Origin: Rhizobium sp. NFR07 | GTDB lineage: Bacteria; Pseudomonadota; Alphaproteobacteria; Rhizobiales; Rhizobiaceae | NCBI RefSeq assembly: GCF_900111905.1 | Contig: NZ_FOKM01000011.1 | Location: 170,358-234,357, forward strand | Length of the DNA: 64,000 bases | Direction of reading: 5' to 3' | Shown here: positions 7,531 to 16,870 of the stretch, piece after piece | How the letters are laid out: each line of letters opens with the position of its first letter | Position numbering within the stretch: the stretch's first letter is position 1 | Notes under the pieces: model-generated | What the model was told of the DNA's origin: nothing | The model's input: the letters and a program-made list of their open reading frames with translations, nothing else | Databases searched by the model: none | Program-made: the position numbers and the translations under genes

Positions 7531-9789
7531 TTAGAACTCTTCCCAATTGTCGGTTGCCGCTGCCGTCGCAGCGCCGCTGCGGCCGCCAAAAGCCTGAGCA
7601 ATTTTACCGACCATCCCCCGGGCGGGCGATGTTACCGGGGCAGAGCGCATTGAGGCCATCGCTGCAGCGGCCTGACTCAACGCGTTGCTTTGTCTGCCGG
7701 ACGTACTAGCCTGGCCGAGCTGGAACTGACTAATCAGTTCCCGCAGCCTGCCGGCTTCGGTGGCAAGCGTTGCCCCAGCGGCGTTGGCTTCCTCAACCAT
7801 GGCAGCGTTCTGTTGGGTTACCTGGTCCATCTGGTTAACGGCGGTGTTAACTTCCGAGAGGCCTACCGACTGCTCGCGCGATGAGGTGGCAATCGACTCC
7901 ATGTGCTGGTTGATGGTGACGATATGAGCTTCGATCGCGCGCAGCGCCTCACCAGTTTCGCGTACCAACTTAACACCGGTACCTACTTCAACAGAAGATT
8001 TGCCGATCAGGTCCTTGATCTCCCTGGCTGCACTCGCCGATCGTTGGGCTAGTTCACGAACTTCCTGCGCAACGACGGCAAAACCCTTGCCGGCCTCACC
8101 GGCTCTTGCTGCTTCGACACCCGCGTTGAGGGCGAGAAGGTTGGTCTGGAACGCGATGTCGTCGATCACGCCAATGATGTTGGAGATCTGGCCGGAGGAT
8201 TCCTCGATCCTGCCCATAGCTTGGACGGCATTTGCAACGACCGCGCCGGAATGGCGTGCGCTTTCATTCGCTTGTATCGCGACCTCACGGGCCTCCTGCG
8301 CACGCTTGGAGGAGTTGGAAACATTGACGGTGATCTGGTCCAGTGCCGCTGCGGTTTCCTCAAGCGAGGCGGCCTGCTGCTCGGTGCGCTTGGAAAGGTC
8401 GTCGGCGCTTTGGCTGACTTCGCGCGAACCGCTGTCAATCGAGCTGGTTGCCTGAGCGACAGAACCCAGCGTGCCGCGCAACTGGCTAACGGCGGCGTTG
8501 AAGTCCGCCCGGAGGGTCTCAAAATCATCGGCAAAGGGACGGTCGAGCTGGAAGGTCAGATCGCCGGACGAGAGATGCTTCAAGCCGGTTGCGAGCCCAT
8601 TGGTGGCCTCCGCCATTTGCTCAGCGCGGATACGCGCTGCTTCGGCATTGTGACGGCGCTGCTCTTCGGTCATGTTGCGCTGCTCATCGGCCTGCCGCTC
8701 CAGTTCTTTGGTCTTCAGCGCATTGTCCTTGAACACCTTTACGGCGCGCGCCATGGCACCGGTTTCATCGGGGCGTTGCTCACCGTCAACGTTAGCGGTG
8801 AGGTCGCCCGAAGCCAGGCGCACCATGGTAGAAGTCAGTCGGCCAATAGCGTTACCGAGCGATTTGGCGAACAGGAAGAACGCGGTCAGGGCAAGGAGTG
8901 AAATAACAAGGGTAACGCCGAGCATCGTCCAGAGCGACGCACGGGCGCTTGCAAGGATATCGGTCGCATCCGTCCCGACCTCTATGACGCCAATCTTCTC
9001 ACCGGCGAACGAACTGAATGGGACCGCTTTGATGAACATGTCACGGCCCTCGAGAACGTCTGGTTCGAAGACCGGCCTACCGTCCAGAGCGTCTTGCAGC
9101 GATGACGTGTCCAGAAATGCTTGGTTACCATCGGTCGAAGACTGATTGACGATCTTGCCATCCTGAACAACATTGACCGATATCTCGGCGCCGAGCCGTT
9201 CGGCCAATGGCCTGAAGTAGGGGTTCGAGAGCTCGGTTCCGATGTCGACGACACCAACAACGTTTCCGCCAATAACGACTGGCGCAACGGCATAGATGCC
9301 GATACCCGATTTACCGGGTTCGATACCTGCTGCAAGTTTGCCTGACGCAATCACCGACGCCACGGTCTTGCGACGCCCCAGGTAGTTGTCGCCAAACTTG
9401 TCGGGGGCGTGGATGCGGGCGACAACGTTGCCCTTTGCATCTGCGATCGTAACAAGCTGCAGCCCACCGGTCTGCGCCATCGAAGCCAGATTCTGCGACA
9501 GCTTTTTGATCAGCGTCTGGCGATCATTGCTTACAATCAGCCCAGGCATGTCTGGCTCGCCGGCAAGCACGAGTGCCAATGCCGATGCAGATCGTTGAAT
9601 AGCGTCCATGTCCGTCTGGATGACTTGCAGGTCGCTGGCGGCTTTACTGTAAAGCGCCTCATTATTCATGGTACGCTGTTCATACCAGGCGACACCGCCA
9701 ATGGCAGCGCTGGTGAAAAGCACAGCAGCACATCCGTAAAGTGTGATCTTGCGCCAGAGAGGTTTGGTGACGGTCGAGGTCGCAGTCAT
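7531..9789 (-). CDS. Methyl-accepting chemotaxis protein
   Basis: This 752-residue chemoreceptor senses a ligand in the periplasm and controls CheA in the cytoplasm. Membrane helices lie at about 16-36 and 287-309, enclosing a Cache-like periplasmic domain of about 250 residues. HAMP segments follow near 306-360 and 395-445. The signalling core (542-586) contains FQTNLLALNAGVEAARAGE, which is almost invariant in the family. The protein ends in NWEEF, the tethering pentapeptide bound by CheR and CheB. No che genes are in the window, so it must serve a chemosensory array encoded elsewhere. Methylation-helix glutamates are plentiful. The gene stands alone on the minus strand with its own terminator. 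Confidence 0.95.
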   Translation of the reverse strand: MTATSTVTKPLWRKITLYGCAAVLFTSAAIGGVAWYEQRTMNNEALYSKAASDLQVIQTDMDAIQRSASALALVLAGEPDMPGLIVSNDRQTLIKKLSQNLASMAQTGGLQLVTIADAKGNVVARIHAPDKFGDNYLGRRKTVASVIASGKLAAGIEPGKSGIGIYAVAPVVIGGNVVGVVDIGTELSNPYFRPLAERLGAEISVNVVQDGKIVNQSSTDGNQAFLDTSSLQDALDGRPVFEPDVLEGRDMFIKAVPFSSFAGEKIGVIEVGTDATDILASARASLWTMLGVTLVISLLALTAFFLFAKSLGNAIGRLTSTMVRLASGDLTANVDGEQRPDETGAMARAVKVFKDNALKTKELERQADEQRNMTEEQRRHNAEAARIRAEQMAEATNGLATGLKHLSSGDLTFQLDRPFADDFETLRADFNAAVSQLRGTLGSVAQATSSIDSGSREVSQSADDLSKRTEQQAASLEETAAALDQITVNVSNSSKRAQEAREVAIQANESARHSGAVVANAVQAMGRIEESSGQISNIIGVIDDIAFQTNLLALNAGVEAARAGEAGKGFAVVAQEVRELAQRSASAAREIKDLIGKSSVEVGTGVKLVRETGEALRAIEAHIVTINQHMESIATSSREQSVGLSEVNTAVNQMDQVTQQNAAMVEEANAAGATLATEAGRLRELISQFQLGQASTSGRQSNALSQAAAAMASMRSAPVTSPARGMVGKIAQAFGGRSGAATAAATDNWEEF

Positions 9790-10014
9790 AGTTCATCTTC
9801 TCGCATTGCTTTGCAATGATCGATAAATGAGAAAGCTGAATTTTAGCTAAATGTAGTTCGTTTTGTCTTTGATTGATCAGCCGGATTTCGCTCGGCTGAT
9901 GCGGGACGGCCAGGAAGATCTTGTTGCCACTGGTTATCTCGATGATCGCTCCCGCGTGGTCGGGACTGCATACGCCGACCGTCGATGCTCTGAGCCGGCG
10001 CCTCGGCCTCTAAA

Positions 10015-12240
10015 CTAACTTTGGAGCTGGACCCGACTGATCCTGTCGTCGAGTGCGGTTAGATTCGGGTCGCCTAAGCCTAAAGTCGCGCCTGACACGT
10101 AAGCGATAGCCGCTTCTCGCGGCAAAGGCCGAGACAGGAGGAAGCCCTGTAAATCGTCGCAGCCGAGGCTTTTCAGCGCTGCACGCTGTTCGGCCGTCTC
10201 AACGCCCTCCGCCGTGATCTTCAGGCCCTTGGCGCGCGCCATGTCGATCATCGCAACCACAAGCGCTCGGCTGTCACCTCGATGCATTTCATCAACAAAA
10301 GACTTGTCGATCTTTATTCGGTCAATCTCGACCTTCTGCACCCTGGAGAAGGAGGAGTAGCCAGTCCCAAAATCATCGATCGCAAAACGCACGCCTGCTG
10401 TTCGCAGCGTGGAGATAGTGCGTCCGAGCTCACCATCATTGTCGGTGGTCGCGCTCTCGGTCATCTCGATCTCGAGCCTGTCAGGCCTCAAATTAAAGCG
10501 TGCAAGAGTTGTCAGTACGCGAAGGGCGTAGCCAGGGGCTTCCAGTTCACGCGCTGAGGCATTGACCGCAACTGTGATCTCAGGAAGTTCAGCCAGCGTC
10601 TTGCACGCGTCTTCAAGCACAAGACAACCGATCTCGCGGATTAGACCCATCTCCTCGGCGAGAGGAATGAACTGGTCGGGACTTATATAACCGAGAGTAG
10701 GGTGGTTCCAACGAGCGAGCGCCTCGAGCGAACAGAGCCTACCGTTGCTTGCTGAGAATACGGGTTGATAAAAGGTCTCGATCTGGCTGCAGGTCTCGAC
10801 TGCGGATCGCAGGTCATTTTCAAGCGCTCTGCGCTTGCGCAGCAGTTCGTCCATATGGTCTCCGAAGATCGCATAGGTATTCCTCCCGGCAGCCTTGGCG
10901 TGATACAGCGCGATATCCGCCTTGCGTGTCAGTTCAGCCGGGTCGCATGGTCCGCGTGTAAAGGCCACACCGACGCTTGCCCCGATAACGACATGCGCCG
11001 TTTCGATCTCGAATGGCGCCTTCAAGCCATGGACAAGGGTGTCCGCGAGGTCCTCCGCAACGAGCGCGTCATCCCCCTGAAGCAGAATTGTAAATTCGTC
11101 GCCCCCAATTCTGGCGATCAGAGCCTCGGGGATGAGATCACGCATGCGTGCGGCCGCCAGGCTGATCAGCTTATCGCCAACCGGGTGGCCAAAGGTGTCA
11201 TTGACAGCCTTGAAGCGATCGAGATCGACGAACAGCACAGTGTGACCTTCGTCATCCGAAGCTTGCCGCAGCCGACGATTGAGCTCTTCGTTGAAGCGAG
11301 CACGATTTGCGAGGCCGGTCAGCGCATCGTGAGAGGCCTGATGGCTGAGCTCTGCACGGCTCGCAGCGAGCCGTTCCGTTCGACGCCAAATCGCGCCTCC
11401 AGCCAAGCTGCTCCCGGCGAATAACGCGACGAATGCAAGGACCAGGGCAGGGGTGGTGGCCTCAAGGACATGGTGCCCCGGCCGAAACGGTTTCCATTCG
11501 AAGTATCCAAAGATTTCCCCATCTCGCCCTTTCAACGGCACGAATGCTAGATTGCGATCCTGGGGACGCGTTGCCGAAAACTGCAGATCGGAAAACTCGT
11601 ACTCCGTGCCGATGACGGTCGGCAAATCGCCGTCGAGAAACCGCACCGCGACATGAAGCATTTCACTGCCGGCTGTCTGCTCGACATCGCCCGTGTCGGA
11701 CACGATTGGTTTGACGCTCACGATCGCTGGACGAAACCCGACATAGGATAGATCCGTTTCGCCGATCGAGAGGATCTTATCGCCGGTGCCTTCGGTGTCA
11801 CCGGCAGTAAGCCGGGCTTGAAGCGTCTCTGCAAGTGGCAGGTATGCGGCGCGCAGGTCGCCTGGAGTAGGAGCATATTCTACGTCAGAAGAAAATTGGT
11901 ACAAAGGCACAAGGTCGGGTGTCAGCACAAGGGCGGTGTCATGACCAAAGTAACTATGCATCCACGAGCCGAGATTTGCATCGATCCATTCGATGTCTCT
12001 TGCTCGGGCATTTCTTACTGCATCGTCCCAGACCGTCGCGCTTTCCTGATCATGAGCAATTCCCGCCTTTAGTTTTGCAACTGTCAAGGTGACGAGATCG
12101 CGTTGCCTCAGAACCGCAACTTCGTCGCTGCGAGCGGCCGCCCAGCTTAAGCTGAAGAAAAGCAGACCGCACAGGACGAGAGAGGCGCAAGCCGGAAGTA
12201 CCCATCGTAGTAACCACTGAGATTGAAGCTGCATTGTCAT
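10015..12240 (-). CDS. Membrane GGDEF-EAL protein with CHASE4-type sensor
   Basis: The 741-residue protein has membrane helices at about 13-34 and 264-285 around a CHASE4-like periplasmic sensor containing ATVWDDAVRN and the downstream RDIEWIDANLG segment. The cyclase domain keeps an intact GGDEF at 379-383, and the phosphodiesterase domain keeps EALxR at 506-510, DDFGTGYSS near 622 and AEGVET near 677. Both activities, making and breaking cyclic di-GMP, are therefore chemically possible. The product-inhibition site is absent: the residues 9 and 6 before GGDEF are Ile and Ala rather than Arg and Asp. Output in such hybrids often depends on the sensor. It is monocistronic. Confidence 0.93.
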   Translation of the reverse strand: MTMQLQSQWLLRWVLPACASLVLCGLLFFSLSWAAARSDEVAVLRQRDLVTLTVAKLKAGIAHDQESATVWDDAVRNARARDIEWIDANLGSWMHSYFGHDTALVLTPDLVPLYQFSSDVEYAPTPGDLRAAYLPLAETLQARLTAGDTEGTGDKILSIGETDLSYVGFRPAIVSVKPIVSDTGDVEQTAGSEMLHVAVRFLDGDLPTVIGTEYEFSDLQFSATRPQDRNLAFVPLKGRDGEIFGYFEWKPFRPGHHVLEATTPALVLAFVALFAGSSLAGGAIWRRTERLAASRAELSHQASHDALTGLANRARFNEELNRRLRQASDDEGHTVLFVDLDRFKAVNDTFGHPVGDKLISLAAARMRDLIPEALIARIGGDEFTILLQGDDALVAEDLADTLVHGLKAPFEIETAHVVIGASVGVAFTRGPCDPAELTRKADIALYHAKAAGRNTYAIFGDHMDELLRKRRALENDLRSAVETCSQIETFYQPVFSASNGRLCSLEALARWNHPTLGYISPDQFIPLAEEMGLIREIGCLVLEDACKTLAELPEITVAVNASARELEAPGYALRVLTTLARFNLRPDRLEIEMTESATTDNDGELGRTISTLRTAGVRFAIDDFGTGYSSFSRVQKVEIDRIKIDKSFVDEMHRGDSRALVVAMIDMARAKGLKITAEGVETAEQRAALKSLGCDDLQGFLLSRPLPREAAIAYVSGATLGLGDPNLTALDDRISRVQLQS

Positions 12241-12483
12241 TCGCGGTACGCCATCCTGTATTTAATCGAACCGTAAAACAGTGGCTATTAAAACGGCGGC
12301 AAGCAAACTGGTTACAGGCTGGTTAAAGGGCGCTCCGTACGCTGGCGTACGGTTATGGTCGGCTGTGTCTGAAAGCGGAGCTGCGACGTTATCAGGCAAG
12401 GTTCGCACAAGGCCCAGACCACAAGAGGGGCGGGGCAACCGAGATGCTTGCGGAAGCCAAGCAGCGGATCATGAGGATCGGAA

Positions 12484-12687
12484 ATGACCTTCGACGTCGA
12501 AATGATGCTTGACTGGCAACAGCGGGGAATGAATGCCCGAGTGCTTGGTCTTTCCGCAAGCAAGAACCCCGTCGCGCCTTATCTCGAGACAGCAAGCTGT
12601 CCGAAAGAAAAGGAAAACTGGATGGAAAAGGCGGAGGCTTGGTTGTTTGGCTGGAATATCGAGAATGCAGCAAGAGCATTCTCATGA
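12484..12687 (+). CDS. Small Rmf/CrpP-fold protein
   Basis: A 67-residue frame reads MTFDVEMMLDWQQRGMNARV, then LGLSASKNP, and near the end EAWLFGWNIENAA. The pattern of an N-terminal helix with Gly-Met-x-Ala, then GLSAS-x-NP, then Ala-Trp-x-x-GW is that of the ribosome modulation factor/CrpP family, short proteins that bind ribosomes or act under stress. The usual length is 55-70. AGGATCGGAA precedes the start. The family call rests on this pattern alone and could be wrong. Confidence 0.55.
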   Translation: MTFDVEMMLDWQQRGMNARVLGLSASKNPVAPYLETASCPKEKENWMEKAEAWLFGWNIENAARAFS

Positions 12688-13215
12688 CGGGCTAGGGGCG
12701 AAAGGTAACAGCGATTAAGGACGACCGTCCGGTTTCGTAAACGCGCCGGTTTCCCGGCTCGGCCCAGTGATGTGACACCTCTCCGAGGCTGTCCTTCTTT
12801 TCGAAGAGAGCCGGATGTGACTGTCGACGAGGCTGCGGCAAGGTCGAGGGTGCGCGGTTGGCGCGATCGAAAAGCCGTATAAACCTCGCCCCTCGCGAGC
12901 TTTTGGGCGAGCCGTGAAGCGACCTGTCAAGGTTCTTCGAGAGGCCGGCACTGGGGTGTGCTGCGACAAAGGCCAAGGCAGAGCGAAAGCATCGGCGGCG
13001 GGACTGACAGCAGCGTCAGGTCAGTTGGAATAGGGCAGAGCGCTGAGGAAATACAGCATAATGAATGTGCTTAGAGCTGGCTGGCTTTCCTTCTCAATTC
13101 CTACGAAATGTCAGGCGGCTCTGAAATTTAACCTTACAAAGTAATCTTAAATTACGGACGTACTTGCAGTTGCGACGTCTGCGTGCTTCTAGACCGCAAT
13201 CGGTAGAGGCTATCC
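12688..13215. other. Gene-free stretch
   Basis: About 530 bases with no frame I can support. Two overlapping minus-strand frames (12692-12976 and 12715-12969) are rich in Arg, Ser and Pro in the way of chance frames in GC-rich DNA. Confidence 0.5.
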
Positions 13216-13356
13216 ATGTCTGAAAAACTTCCTCAGAGCTTTTATGATCGACTAGAGCGCGAATGGCGCATGTTGGATCCCGAGCGACCAAAACCGGAGC
13301 CCAGGCTCGAACCGACTGAACCGCTGAAGCGCCTCCGGATATCGCGCGTCGACTAA
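13216..13356 (+). CDS. Hypothetical 46-residue protein
   Basis: The frame starts MSEKLPQSFYDRLEREWRML and continues with alternating Glu and Pro residues (ERPKPEPRLEPTEPLKRLRI). The charged, Pro/Glu-rich composition is more protein-like than chance, and AGAGG lies upstream at a long spacing. No family is recognised and the evidence is thin. Confidence 0.4.
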   Translation: MSEKLPQSFYDRLEREWRMLDPERPKPEPRLEPTEPLKRLRISRVD

Positions 13357-13707
13357 CCTGCACCTGACACCGCGGTTCTGGCGCTTGCAGATCGATCGGC
13401 TTGTGACAGGTCAGCGTGACGAAATGCGAACGCGTGTTTAGAAACCCGTAAATTTGCCGAGGTAAAACGGCCGTGGGCGCTGGCTGGGGCTTGTCCCTCC
13501 CAAGATCTGCCAAGGCGGGTTTGAAACCAATTTGCAGCGCGAACCGAAGCCGCGCGGGCGCCCCTCCACTTCGCCCCTCCTTGTATCGGCCACCATGTCG
13601 CAAAGCGCATCCGTAATTCTTTATGTCGAGCAGGCGGACACTTGCGAGGAAACCCGACACCACCTACTGTTTCGCGGATAGGGGTTTGAGATAACGTGGG
13701 GGCACGG
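13357..13707. other. Gene-free stretch
   Basis: About 350 bases. Minus-strand frames here (13094-13663 and 13353-13787) run against the neighbouring plus-strand genes and look like shadows. Promoter elements for the 13708 gene are expected but none is obvious. Confidence 0.5.
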
Positions 13708-14277
13708 ATGATTGTGCGGTATGCGCTAGCTGTAGTCACGCTTGCACTTTCGACAGCGTCTGTCCTCGCACAAGCGCCGAGCTTCAACGAAGAGCGATCG
13801 AGCGGTGAGACCGCTTATGACATGACGCTCAACCCGGTGGTGACACAGGCAGTGCTGCGGGACTTCGATGCCATTCGCGCCGAATGTGCAAAATCTGATC
13901 AGATCTATCGACCGGATTGCATAAGGCAGGGGCTTGAGCTCACGTCGCGACGGATACCCTTTCACGGTGACTATGGCGCAATGCGCCAGACGCTGCGGCA
14001 AACATCGATGGAGATCGCATCCGAAGTGTCGTCAAAGAAAGATCCGAACCGAGACCGGCTCGAAATCGATCCGGACACAAATGTCCGTTTTCGATCGAGG
14101 CGCTATTACACGCCCGTCAAGATCAGCGAAATGACAACTGTAAAGACCCGCGTGTCCGCTGCCTTGGATGCGTGTCAGTCACGTCTACTCAAGCTTGCTG
14201 ACAGGTCCACCTCGTGGAACAAGAATTACACAGTCGTTGCGGTCGGGGTCTCGCGCCTGTCGTCGGTACTTCGCTGA
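13708..14277 (+). CDS. Hypothetical secreted protein
   Basis: A 189-residue protein with a signal peptide (MIVRYALAVVTLALSTASVLAQ, cleavage near VLA-QA). The mature part is soluble and mostly helical. It has a pair of Cys residues about 15 apart (AECAKSDQIYRPDCIRQ) and a third near the C-terminus (DACQSRL). The ATG at 13708 is used; a GTG at 13696 would add four residues. Periplasmic location follows from the signal peptide. I recognise no family. It is convergent with the second GGDEF-EAL gene. Confidence 0.6.
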   Translation: MIVRYALAVVTLALSTASVLAQAPSFNEERSSGETAYDMTLNPVVTQAVLRDFDAIRAECAKSDQIYRPDCIRQGLELTSRRIPFHGDYGAMRQTLRQTSMEIASEVSSKKDPNRDRLEIDPDTNVRFRSRRYYTPVKISEMTTVKTRVSAALDACQSRLLKLADRSTSWNKNYTVVAVGVSRLSSVLR

Positions 14278-14399
14278 CATCGCATTGCAAGGGACGGGCT
14301 TGACCACCGATACGCCACGTCAGTGTGCAGCGATAACACGCGATCGGCGCTTTCCAGAAACAGCCTTCGCTACCATCTTCCCAGCAGTGGGCTATCGGA

Positions 14400-16721
14400 T
14401 CAGCGCCCGGCCTTTGATCTTATTGGGACCTGCGCATCAACGTTGAATGTCGGTAGCTCGCTTGCAGGGACAGGCTTAGAAAGAAGATAACCTTGAAGGT
14501 CACTGCACCCGATCGCAATCAGGAAATCACGCTGGGCTTCCGTTTCAACACCCTCGGCGGTCGTTTCAATCCCAAGGCTTCTCCCGAGCGTGGTGATCGC
14601 CGCTGCGATCGCAGCGCCATTGCTTTGTCGGTCAAGCAGTCGCACGAATGAACGGTCGATTTTAATTCGGTCGATACCAAACTCAATCAAATGACTAAGC
14701 GATGAAAATCCGGTGCCAAAATCGTCTAAGGCGATCTTGATGCCGGCACGACGTAGACGGGATAGATTGTCCTTAACCTGGTCGGGATCATCGACGAGCG
14801 CCGTTTCGGTAAGCTCCAGCTCGAGGCTTGTGGTTGCAAGACCGCTTTGCGCCACGATAGCAAGAACCGATTCAGCAAACCCCGCATGCCGCAATTGCTT
14901 CGGCGACACATTAACGGCGATAGTTCTTCCCCCGAACTGGCGTTTGGCCACGAGGCATGCCTGATCTAAGATGAACTCTCCAAGGGCTTCGATGAGACCG
15001 CAATCTTCTGCGAGTGGGATGAATTTATCCGGAGCCAGAAGGCCAAGCCGCGGGTGTCTCCAGCGCACAAGCGCTTCTGCTCCGGAAATATCTCTCTCGT
15101 CGCCGGCTTTGTGAATGGTTTGATAATGGATCTCGAACGCCGCCTCATTGTCGATCAGGGGCTCAGAGTTCCCCCGAGCAGTCTTGAGCCTCGATATTCT
15201 GCCAAGCTCGCTGCGCAATTCTTCGATAAGTTGCTCGCGTTCTCTTTGCTCGCTTTCTAGCTCGACGCCGTAGAGCACAAATCGGCCACGCCCTGAGGCT
15301 TTGGCTTGATAGAGGGCAACGTCAGCGCGTCGAAGCAACTCATCGGCAGAGCAAGACATATCCGTGAGAGCGCATGCTCCGATTGAGCAGCCTATATTGA
15401 CGATGACCTCACCGTGGTGCAGTTCGAACGGACGCTTGAATTCTGCGACAATCGCCTCAAACAGTGACAATCGATCCGCGCCCTCATCAGCTTTCGTGGT
15501 CAGGATGAGCGCAAACTCATCCCCGCCGAGACGAGCCAGCGTGTCGCTCCCCGACAGCATTGTGTTGATGCGCGCCGTTGCTTGCAACAGAAGCTCGTCG
15601 CCAGCGGCATGTCCATAGGAATCGTTGACTGCCTTGAAGCGATCAAGATCGATCAGAGCGACGGTGGTGAAACCGTTCTGGCAATTTTGCGCCTGATAAC
15701 AGACCTCGAGCCTTTGGGCGAAAAGCTCACGATTTGGCAATTTCGTCAAAACATCATGGAGCGCCAAGGCACGCGAGCGCTGCTCACTGCGCCTCAAGGC
15801 GTCCCAGCTTCGATTAAGCCGAAATACCAGAAAAAAGAACAGGATGGCGAGAACGGCAACTGCTGCACAAACGTATGGCGTTAGGCGATCGATTACGCGG
15901 GAGCCCGGAAGATCTGGCGTCCATATGATCACACCTATCGGATCACCCGTTGCAGTCGCTTCGACCTGAAACGCGACCTCACTCTCCTCCGCATCCAAGG
16001 TGCGGGCGTAGCGCGCTCCATTGAGCCCCATCTCGCGACTGAAGTCATCAAGGGCCGCGCCATCGAGGAACCGGAAACCGATGAGGTAGTAGGAAGGCAA
16101 CGGGACGCTTGTCGTCTGCGTTCTATGCGGATCCAACTGTTCACTAATTGGGACGATACCGACAAGTGATGGGCGGCCCTCAAGTCGCATCAGTTCGGCC
16201 TGGACACCTTTTGATGACGCGGGCGGCTCAAGCCCGCCTGACTTGCGCGATTCATTGAGCTGGACCCGTTGGAGCATGTCACCCAACAGTGGACGGACCC
16301 ACTGATAGCGGCGCACCGTGTCCACGTCTTCTCGAAACGGGAAGTTGCCCTCCCGGTTGACGATGAGAAGCTTTTCGAAGCCAAATACGGATGTGACTGT
16401 GTGCCCAAAGCGCCTTGCGTCGTCAAAGCGAGGACTACGACCGTCCCGATCACCTGACACCGAAAGCAAGGAGCCATAACCCGCAGCCAGCAGACTCATG
16501 TCGTCGGCGACCTGCTTTACTTGGTCATCGAGCCGCTTTGTCACCAACTGTTTCTGTCGTTCAAGTGCTGCAAGGTCGCTCTCGGCACCCGCCCATACCG
16601 TTGCCAATACCGCCAAAAGCAACGCAGCAATGCCGCTTGCGGCAATTGGCACGAAAATCATACGGTTATTCTTGCGGAGCGAGATACCGTTCAGTAACGC
16701 CTGCGATAAACGTGTAAGCAA
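14400..16721 (-). CDS. Membrane GGDEF-EAL protein with periplasmic sensor
   Basis: The 773-residue protein has membrane helices at about 21-44 and 281-302 with a roughly 235-residue periplasmic domain that looks CHASE4-like (SVFGFEKLLIVNREG). GGDEF at 399-403 and EAL at 549-551 are both intact, as are DDFGTGFSS and AEGVET. The inhibition-site Arg, 9 before GGDEF, is Ser, while the Asp at -6 is kept, so feedback inhibition is probably lost. It starts at TTG 16721 after AAGGGGGCGG; the first internal ATG lacks a ribosome site. It is clearly homologous to the protein at 10015-12240 in its catalytic half but not in its sensor. Confidence 0.93.
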   Translation of the reverse strand: MLTRLSQALLNGISLRKNNRMIFVPIAASGIAALLLAVLATVWAGAESDLAALERQKQLVTKRLDDQVKQVADDMSLLAAGYGSLLSVSGDRDGRSPRFDDARRFGHTVTSVFGFEKLLIVNREGNFPFREDVDTVRRYQWVRPLLGDMLQRVQLNESRKSGGLEPPASSKGVQAELMRLEGRPSLVGIVPISEQLDPHRTQTTSVPLPSYYLIGFRFLDGAALDDFSREMGLNGARYARTLDAEESEVAFQVEATATGDPIGVIIWTPDLPGSRVIDRLTPYVCAAVAVLAILFFFLVFRLNRSWDALRRSEQRSRALALHDVLTKLPNRELFAQRLEVCYQAQNCQNGFTTVALIDLDRFKAVNDSYGHAAGDELLLQATARINTMLSGSDTLARLGGDEFALILTTKADEGADRLSLFEAIVAEFKRPFELHHGEVIVNIGCSIGACALTDMSCSADELLRRADVALYQAKASGRGRFVLYGVELESEQREREQLIEELRSELGRISRLKTARGNSEPLIDNEAAFEIHYQTIHKAGDERDISGAEALVRWRHPRLGLLAPDKFIPLAEDCGLIEALGEFILDQACLVAKRQFGGRTIAVNVSPKQLRHAGFAESVLAIVAQSGLATTSLELELTETALVDDPDQVKDNLSRLRRAGIKIALDDFGTGFSSLSHLIEFGIDRIKIDRSFVRLLDRQSNGAAIAAAITTLGRSLGIETTAEGVETEAQRDFLIAIGCSDLQGYLLSKPVPASELPTFNVDAQVPIRSKAGR

Positions 16722-16870
16722 TTCCGCCCCCTTAAGTCGAGACAGAGTTCCGCAAAAACATTTCAGAAAGCTTATGAACGCATATGAAAATCAAGCGATA
16801 TGTGAACTAAATTTTTAAAGCGGGTGTGCTCCAATGCGTTCAGTCATCATGGATGGAGCAAGGGGAAGCT

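Noticed and set aside
9869..10018. 49-residue plus-strand frame from a TTG, reading DQPDFARLMRDGQEDLVATG
   Set aside because: It looks somewhat protein-like but has no ribosome site, no recognised family, and ends inside the 3' end of the opposite GGDEF-EAL gene; it could be a gene remnant but cannot be supported.
12692..12976. Two overlapping minus-strand frames of 84-94 residues
   Set aside because: Different frames of the same DNA with Arg/Ser/Pro-rich composition and no ribosome site or family match.
13094..13787. Long minus-strand frames of 144-189 residues
   Set aside because: They run opposite more plausible plus-strand genes and show no domain or ribosome site.
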